DNA from: Proruminimicrobium sp964487915 | Lineage (GTDB): Bacteria; Elusimicrobiota; Endomicrobiia; Endomicrobiales; Endomicrobiaceae | Reading direction: 5' to 3' | Length of the DNA stretch: 64,000 nt | NCBI GenBank assembly: GCA_964487915.1 | Contig: CAZASN010000002.1 | Location: 248,001-312,000, forward strand | In this document: piece by piece, positions 59,671 to 64,000 of the stretch | Layout: each line of letters begins with the position of its first letter | Numbering within the stretch: position 1 is the stretch's first letter | Position numbers and translations under genes: made by a program | The notes under the pieces: model-generated | Databases searched by the model: none | What the model saw: the letters and a program-made list of their open reading frames with translations, nothing else | What the model was told of the DNA's origin: nothing

Positions 59671-59734
59671 CAATTTTCAGCCCTTATGTACCGTTCGCTC
59701 CGCTTTACTTACGTACACCGCGGGCTGAAAATTG
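59671..59734. repeat. R2 hairpin copy 5
   Basis: CAATTTTCAGCCC (59671-59683) pairs perfectly with GGGCTGAAAATTG (59722-59734). Apical TTATGTACCG, a CTCCGCTTTACTTACGTACACCGC insert and the same inner stem. Flanking GGCTTCAAA and TTTGAAGTC extend the dyad on both sides. Confidence 0.87.
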
Positions 59735-59835
59735 TTCGTTTCACTCCAAACTTTGAAGTCTAACAGCAACAATATCTCAGCTCAAATCTTAAATTCTTAA
59801 AAACAACAGAGAACAAAAACTTAAATTTGATAATA

Positions 59836-60819
59836 CTACATAAGCAGGTTAGATATTATTTTGATAATAATTTCTTTTTCTTGCGGTTTACTGGTTGCTA
59901 TCATAAGGGTTAATGCCACAAGAGCATTGTCATCTATTCTTCTTGTGCCGTTTTTATCAACAAGAATATTGTTTTTTTGCAAATACAATACAAAAACAGA
60001 AGCAGCTATTCTCTTATTGCCATCAACAAAACAATGATTTTTTGTTATAAGATAAAGTATATTGGACGCTTTTTCTTCAAGTGTATTATATAATTCTTTG
60101 CCGTCAAAAGTTTGATAAATGTCTTTCAGTGCGGATTTAAAACTATCTTTATATTCCATTCCTACTAAAGATGATTCTTCAAATTCTGATTTTATGGCAT
60201 TAATAATTTCTTTTGCATTGTCATAAGTGATTTTAAAAATTTCTTTTTTCTTGCCTTTTGGAGTATCTAAATTTTGATGATCATATCTGTCAAGAATATC
60301 GAGAGCTTTAGAATATTTTCCGATAACTTGCAATATGCCTTTTGCTTCATCTGAAACTAAATTAGAATTTTTAATATTTGTCGCCAATAAATTTATTGTT
60401 TTTTGAAGTTCTAAATATTTACTTTCAACTTTTTTAATTCTTTGCTTGTTTATAGTATATCCATCTATAAGATGTTTTCTTAATATATTTGTTGCCCAAA
60501 TTCTAAATTGAGTTCCCTGTATAGATTTTACGCGGTATCCTACGGATATTATTACATCTAAATTATAAAAGTTTGTACTATATTGTTTGCCGTCACTTGC
60601 AGTTGTCAAGTATTCCTTGACAACTGATTTTTTAGTAAGTTCTTTTTCATTAAATATATTATTTATATGCAAACTTATGTTTTGCTTGCTTGTTTGAAAT
60701 AATTTGGTCATTTGTCCCTGTGATAACCAAACAGTTTCTTCATCAATATTTACGGTCAATTTAGTTTGTCCGTTTTTAGTCTGATAAATTACTATTTTAT
60801 TGTTTCCGTTTAATTGCAT
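59836..60819 (-). CDS. RhuM-family protein with C-terminal Fic/Doc motif
   Basis: A 327-residue protein in two parts. Residues 1-125 match the RhuM/virulence-protein type (IVIYQTKNGQTKLTVNIDEETVWLSQGQMTKLFQTSKQNISLHI, quoted in part). The C-terminal part carries HCFVDGNKR (262-270), the Doc/Fic active motif HxFx(D/E)GN(K/G)R, so it probably adds AMP or phosphate to a target protein. No antitoxin gene is next to it. RhuM-Fic proteins recur in mobile and defence regions. ATG is preceded by GGAGGAAAA. Confidence 0.85.
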   Translation of the reverse strand: MQLNGNNKIVIYQTKNGQTKLTVNIDEETVWLSQGQMTKLFQTSKQNISLHINNIFNEKELTKKSVVKEYLTTASDGKQYSTNFYNLDVIISVGYRVKSIQGTQFRIWATNILRKHLIDGYTINKQRIKKVESKYLELQKTINLLATNIKNSNLVSDEAKGILQVIGKYSKALDILDRYDHQNLDTPKGKKKEIFKITYDNAKEIINAIKSEFEESSLVGMEYKDSFKSALKDIYQTFDGKELYNTLEEKASNILYLITKNHCFVDGNKRIAASVFVLYLQKNNILVDKNGTRRIDDNALVALTLMIATSKPQEKEIIIKIISNLLM

Positions 60820-60927
60820 TTTTCCTCCGAGTAATTCATAATATTATACCATACAAACGTATTAAATGTAAATGTTGAATTAAAAAAATTAAACGATGGA
60901 TAATATAATATTTTGATTTTAAGATAA

Positions 60928-61020
60928 CTAAGCCGCCAAGCTTACGCCGTTACTGTTGTTGAAGTTGTTACTCAGCTTCTAAGCTTCCCAGCCTCTAAGC
61001 CTCTGTCGTTATTGTCGTTA
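60928..61020. repeat. R1 repeat copy after the GNAT gene
   Basis: Units AGCCGCCA, AGCTTACG, a spacer GTTACTGTTGTTGAAGTTGT, then AGCTTCTA, AGCTTCCC, AGCCTCTA and GTCGTTATTGTCGTTAA. The last bases supply the stop codon (TAA) of the GNAT gene on the minus strand. Confidence 0.75.
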
Positions 61021-61512
61021 AAGGTTTTTCTCAAAGACAAAATCGTCCATTACAAAACCGTTGCCGATGTCTGTAATTTGCGTTCTGATAATTGAAAAGC
61101 CTTTTGATTTGTAAACTTCTATGGCGTGTGTATTGTTGCGGTTTACTGTAAGCCAGATACTCTTTAAATTTCTTTTTCGGGCAAGAGTTTCAATAAAGTC
61201 AAATGCTTTGCTTGCCAGTTTCTGCCCTCTTTTTTCTTTTGCAATATATAATTTGCTTAAAAATAATTTACTGTCGGCTTCCTGAATGCCGGTATATCCT
61301 GCAATGCCGGTTTCGTCGGATATAAAAAAATATTCATAATTGTCTTTATCAATAGCGGTCTTTATAGCTCCGAAAGACTGGAATTTTTCAATCATGTAGT
61401 CTATTTGTTCTGGGCTTAAGATTTCGGCAAATGCTTCGTGCCAGATGGCGGAAGCGAGGACAGAAAGTTTTTGGATGTCGCAGATGTCAGTAACTAATTT
61501 AAATTTAATCAT
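61018..61512 (-). CDS. GNAT-family N-acetyltransferase
   Basis: A 164-residue acetyltransferase: FLSKLYIAKEKRGQKLASKAFDFIE is the acetyl-CoA-binding motif A, followed by SIWLTVNRNNTHAIEVYKSKGF and VMDDFVFEKNL. I start it at ATG 61512 with AGAGGG upstream, since the 19 extra in-frame codons before it lie in R2-flanking sequence. The stop codon falls in R1 sequence. Substrate unknown. Confidence 0.85.
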   Translation of the reverse strand: MIKFKLVTDICDIQKLSVLASAIWHEAFAEILSPEQIDYMIEKFQSFGAIKTAIDKDNYEYFFISDETGIAGYTGIQEADSKLFLSKLYIAKEKRGQKLASKAFDFIETLARKRNLKSIWLTVNRNNTHAIEVYKSKGFSIIRTQITDIGNGFVMDDFVFEKNL

Positions 61513-61553
61513 ATGACCCTCTATAACGGCTTTAATTTTTCTATTCAATCTCG

Positions 61554-61607
61554 GATTTTCAAAGCTCATTTACCGTTTCACTTATGTAAACTTCACGTTG
61601 AAAATAC
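61554..61607. repeat. R2 hairpin copy 6, degenerate stem
   Basis: GATTTTCAAAGC and ACGTTGAAAATAC pair over eight bases (ATTTTCAA/TTGAAAAT), with mismatches toward the tip. The apical TCATTTACCGTTTCACTTATGTAAACTTC is nearly the same as copy 1. CGAAAACTTAAAGCCTTTAA follows at 61618. Confidence 0.8.
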
Positions 61608-61664
61608 TTCATTTCATTACGAAAACTTAAAGCCTTTAATTTATCAATAAACTTTAATCTGTTT

Positions 61665-62480
61665 TTAAAAACAAATAGAACAGAAAGCTTTTCCAAAACC
61701 TGTTGTTGTGATTACTCCCCTTTTTATATCTGTTTTAATATATCCAGATTTAAGATGTAAATCTGGGATAACCATAAATTTTGCAATATAGGTATGTTCT
61801 TCTAAAGACTTGTATATTTCCTCATCGATAAACCACTCAGTCATTGATATACTTATTAATCCTAATCTTTGTAAATTATCAAAATATTCTTGGAAATTTT
61901 CAAATTTCTCACAACCACATTTTTCAACAATATTAGAGAAGAATCTTACGACTTCAACACCATTATTCTCTTTATTTCTATACCATAATGAAATAATTGG
62001 ATATTCATATTTTTCTTTTTGCATTTCTTTTAATATTTTTGCTTCGTCTGGAGATAACTGTTTTATAATCTCAACAAAACTAGGATGTACACCATCTTTT
62101 ACAACTTTATTCATAGAATTTGCCAATAAGTTTGCATACATTTCACGTAATTCTTTATTGTCCATACAATAACTAATGTACTGTAATGCAGGAACAGCAA
62201 TATGAGGTTCAGGAGAAACTATATTTTCAGGTTTAACATTTTGAAGTTTTTCTTGTAATATAGCTTCCGTTTCGGCTAGATTATATTCTTTTTTTAAAAT
62301 CCACTGTTCCATTGGTAAAAAAGCAGCTTTTATTGCTCTAGGAATCAGTCCAAAGCATTGAGCAGTAGGTTTTAGAACTGGTTTCCCACCATCTTCATAT
62401 ACATCTTTTGCAATTTCTTTGACAGCACTACCAATTATTTCAGCTCCTGCTTTTATAAGGTCTTCATCTGTTCCATTCAT
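61665..62480 (-). CDS. DUF4393 / Abi-alpha family protein
   Basis: A 271-residue protein of the DUF4393 (Abi-alpha) family, named for a link with abortive infection, a phage-defence strategy. The hallmark is ALQYISYCMDNKELREMYANLLANSM (about 98-123, quoted in part as LREMYANLLANSM) followed by HPSFVEIIKQLSPDEAKIL (132-150). The first 60 residues include a possible amphipathic membrane part (GLIPRAIKAAFLP). It lies 20 bases after the nuclease-like gene, so the two are one operon. Defence function is inferred from the family name and partner. Confidence 0.82.
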   Translation of the reverse strand: MNGTDEDLIKAGAEIIGSAVKEIAKDVYEDGGKPVLKPTAQCFGLIPRAIKAAFLPMEQWILKKEYNLAETEAILQEKLQNVKPENIVSPEPHIAVPALQYISYCMDNKELREMYANLLANSMNKVVKDGVHPSFVEIIKQLSPDEAKILKEMQKEKYEYPIISLWYRNKENNGVEVVRFFSNIVEKCGCEKFENFQEYFDNLQRLGLISISMTEWFIDEEIYKSLEEHTYIAKFMVIPDLHLKSGYIKTDIKRGVITTTGFGKAFCSICF

Positions 62481-62500
62481 TTGGATGCTCCTCTGTATAA

Positions 62501-63727
62501 TTAGAGTTTAAAAACACCAACTTCTTTAATAAAAATATTTATACAGTTTTCTGATGTTAATTTTTTATTTAGGAACAATTCATATAGTTTTAGTAATTCT
62601 GTAGTTTCTATTATGAGACTTCCATTTCTTTTAGCAAGATTTATTTGTTCAACATCAATAGGTTTTCTATCAATCAATGGAATATCTCTTTGATGATTTA
62701 TTATCAATAAAGCTTTTACTTTATTTTTGGTCTTTTCATCATTCAAACTTTCTAAATGTTTTTGATAATGGACATCTAATTGAGACAGATTAGAACTTTT
62801 TACATTTGTTGATACACCTTTAATTTCTCCTATAAAAGTTACATTTTCTTTTTCAATTAAGAAATCTTCTTTTTTATTGTCAATAAAATCAGATAAATCA
62901 CAATCCAAAATTTGTTCTAAAATATTATGTACAGTAGAAACTAACTTATCTCCATTTGTCAATAAAATAGATTTATAATAATTGTTTTCATCCAGTTTTT
63001 TTATAATAGTTTCTTTTTCTTGATTTTTCTTTTCTAGAGTTCTATTAATTTCTTCTAATTTTAGTTTCTGTTGTGTATCATCTAAACAATTTGTGTTTTT
63101 GAACCATTCAGGATATTCTATAATATCATCTTTCAAAAGTTTTATATGTTTTAAAAAATCTATTAATGTCTGATAATCTTGTAATATATCAAGAGTCGTT
63201 AAAATGATATTATTGTATTTAATAGTTGTTTTTTTATTGCTCGGACTTGAAACAGTTAGAGCATCATTTCCTGTTGTTGTAAAACAAAAGTCAGCATCAA
63301 GTGTACATTTGCCTATTGATGTTTTTGTTAATTCGTAATGTAAGTAATTTTTTTCAGTAGTATCATTAATTAACTTAGCTACTATTGATGTTGTAATGAT
63401 TTTAAGCATATTTTTTAAATCAATATTATAATGATATTGTGCGCCTGAAAGAAGGGATTTAAATTTATAATTTTTAGGTAAAATAACTATAATATTTTTT
63501 GTTTTAGAATTAGATATAATTCTGGAAATACTGCGAAAATCAGATTCTATATTTATTGTTTCATAAGTATTATTATCATTCCTCCATATATTATCCCATT
63601 GTAAATCTATAATATTGATATTATAGTCATCAAAAGAGTAAGGCCGTTCAAATGTTGTAAATTTAATGTCATTGCAATTTTTAAAAGACTGATCGTATAA
63701 TGAACTGAATCCTAATATTTGTATCAT
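62501..63727 (-). CDS. Predicted PD-(D/E)XK nuclease with coiled coil, unknown family
   Basis: A 408-residue protein that I cannot name. Residues 1-200 are an unknown alpha/beta part. About 216-246 is a charged coiled coil (KLKLEEINRTLEKKNQEKE). The C-terminal domain has the order GDKLVSTVHNILEQIL (Glu271), ED-FLIE (Asp288) and FIGEIKG (Glu301, Lys303), the E...D...ExK core of PD-(D/E)XK nucleases. AAAGGAGAAAC precedes the ATG. It is first in an operon with the Abi-alpha gene and is more AT-rich than the housekeeping genes. A two-component DNA-targeting defence system is the leading guess. Confidence 0.7.
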   Translation of the reverse strand: MIQILGFSSLYDQSFKNCNDIKFTTFERPYSFDDYNINIIDLQWDNIWRNDNNTYETINIESDFRSISRIISNSKTKNIIVILPKNYKFKSLLSGAQYHYNIDLKNMLKIITTSIVAKLINDTTEKNYLHYELTKTSIGKCTLDADFCFTTTGNDALTVSSPSNKKTTIKYNNIILTTLDILQDYQTLIDFLKHIKLLKDDIIEYPEWFKNTNCLDDTQQKLKLEEINRTLEKKNQEKETIIKKLDENNYYKSILLTNGDKLVSTVHNILEQILDCDLSDFIDNKKEDFLIEKENVTFIGEIKGVSTNVKSSNLSQLDVHYQKHLESLNDEKTKNKVKALLIINHQRDIPLIDRKPIDVEQINLAKRNGSLIIETTELLKLYELFLNKKLTSENCINIFIKEVGVFKL

Positions 63728-64000
63728 TTGTTTCTCCTTTCTTTTTACGTAACAGAAAACTAAAACAAATAAATATTACTAAACTTTATATTTTAATAAT
63801 ATTTTTTTGAATTGATAGCGATATTATATAAAATAAAAATAAAAAAAATCTTGGTTTTTGTGGTGTTTTTGAGTTTTGCTGTTGCCGTTTAGGACTTTAA
63901 GTTTTCGTTATTTTGTTGTTGTCTTTAGGCTTTAGAGTTTGGAGCGAAGTGAAGTAATTTCAAGTTGCGGTGTACGTAAGTAAAGCGGAGCGGACGGTAC
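63728..64000. repeat. AT-rich gap and truncated R2 copy 7 at the window end
   Basis: 63728-63880 is AT-rich, with possible promoter elements for the nuclease operon but none convincing. From about 63890 an R2 copy runs in reverse orientation: the tail GACTTTAAGTTTTCGTTA, GAGTTTGGAGCGAAGTGAAGT, the arm AATTTCAAGTT (63957-63967) and the apical GCGGTGTACGTAAGTAAAGC to the edge. The other arm lies outside the window. Confidence 0.75.

Noticed and set aside
57300..59760. R2 hairpins as integron attC sites
   Set aside because: attC sites keep the outer ends (RYYYAAC/GTTRRRY) and vary inside; here the tip is kept and the stem varies, and no integrase is seen.

Overview
The window is a dense, AT-rich stretch of bacterial chromosome. 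Gram-negative envelope genes (mlaF/mlaD, porin-like barrels, secDF), fermentative acyl-CoA and Etf genes, and runs of A/T in codons and leaders fit a strictly fermentative diderm. The overall gene style resembles Elusimicrobiota/Endomicrobium, but that is an inference from style; no phylogenetic marker was tested.

Layout. 1-3.6 kb: the end of ptsI, three tandem small exported barrel proteins and a secreted Ntn-type amidase. 3.6-14 kb: mlaF-mlaD-radA-aroC, an RCC1-repeat secreted protein, a cyclophilin, a DJ-1/PfpI protein, two PilZ proteins, then folD coupled to three poorly known genes. 14-16 kb: bioB, broken at an A7 run, diverges from two half-size EamA transporters across a BirA-type operator. 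16-24 kb: a deaminase, mprF, and a duplicated two-gene porin operon (A-B-A-B). 24-31 kb: the fatty-acid cluster yceD-rpmF-plsX-fabH-fabD-fabG-acpP-fabF-rnc. 31-35.6 kb: acyl-CoA dehydrogenase with etfB and a ferredoxin-fused etfA, interrupted by an unknown coiled-coil gene. 36-50 kb: a surface-type region with four membrane-anchored SGNH proteins, three tandem polytopic membrane proteins sharing a 623-bp direct repeat, and a peroxide/iron cluster (Fur-type regulator, peroxiredoxin, ferritin, thioredoxin). 50-55.6 kb: tRNA-Asn and the tgt-yajC-HD-secD-secF operon, with a second HD gene. 55.6-64 kb: an accessory region with small enzymes, two paralogous small RNAs, a RhuM-Fic protein, a GNAT enzyme, and a two-gene module of a predicted PD-(D/E)XK nuclease plus a DUF4393/Abi-alpha protein.

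Two interspersed non-coding repeat families run through the accessory parts. R1 is built of degenerate 8-bp units (AGCTTCCA-like) and a GTCGTTAAAGTCGTTACTC-like spacer; one copy is bounded by perfect 14-bp inverted repeats, and several copies abut stop codons. R2 is a hairpin whose apical part is conserved while its 13-bp outer stem changes sequence between copies yet stays self-complementary, including a T:A to G:C swap in the inner stem.

The most interesting items for follow-up are the R2 hairpins, the twin small RNAs with their own promoters and terminators, the nuclease/Abi-alpha pair, the bioB frameshift at a perfect A AAA AAA slip site, and the BirA operator shared with half-size transporters. 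All assignments come from reading sequence motifs; no database search was run.
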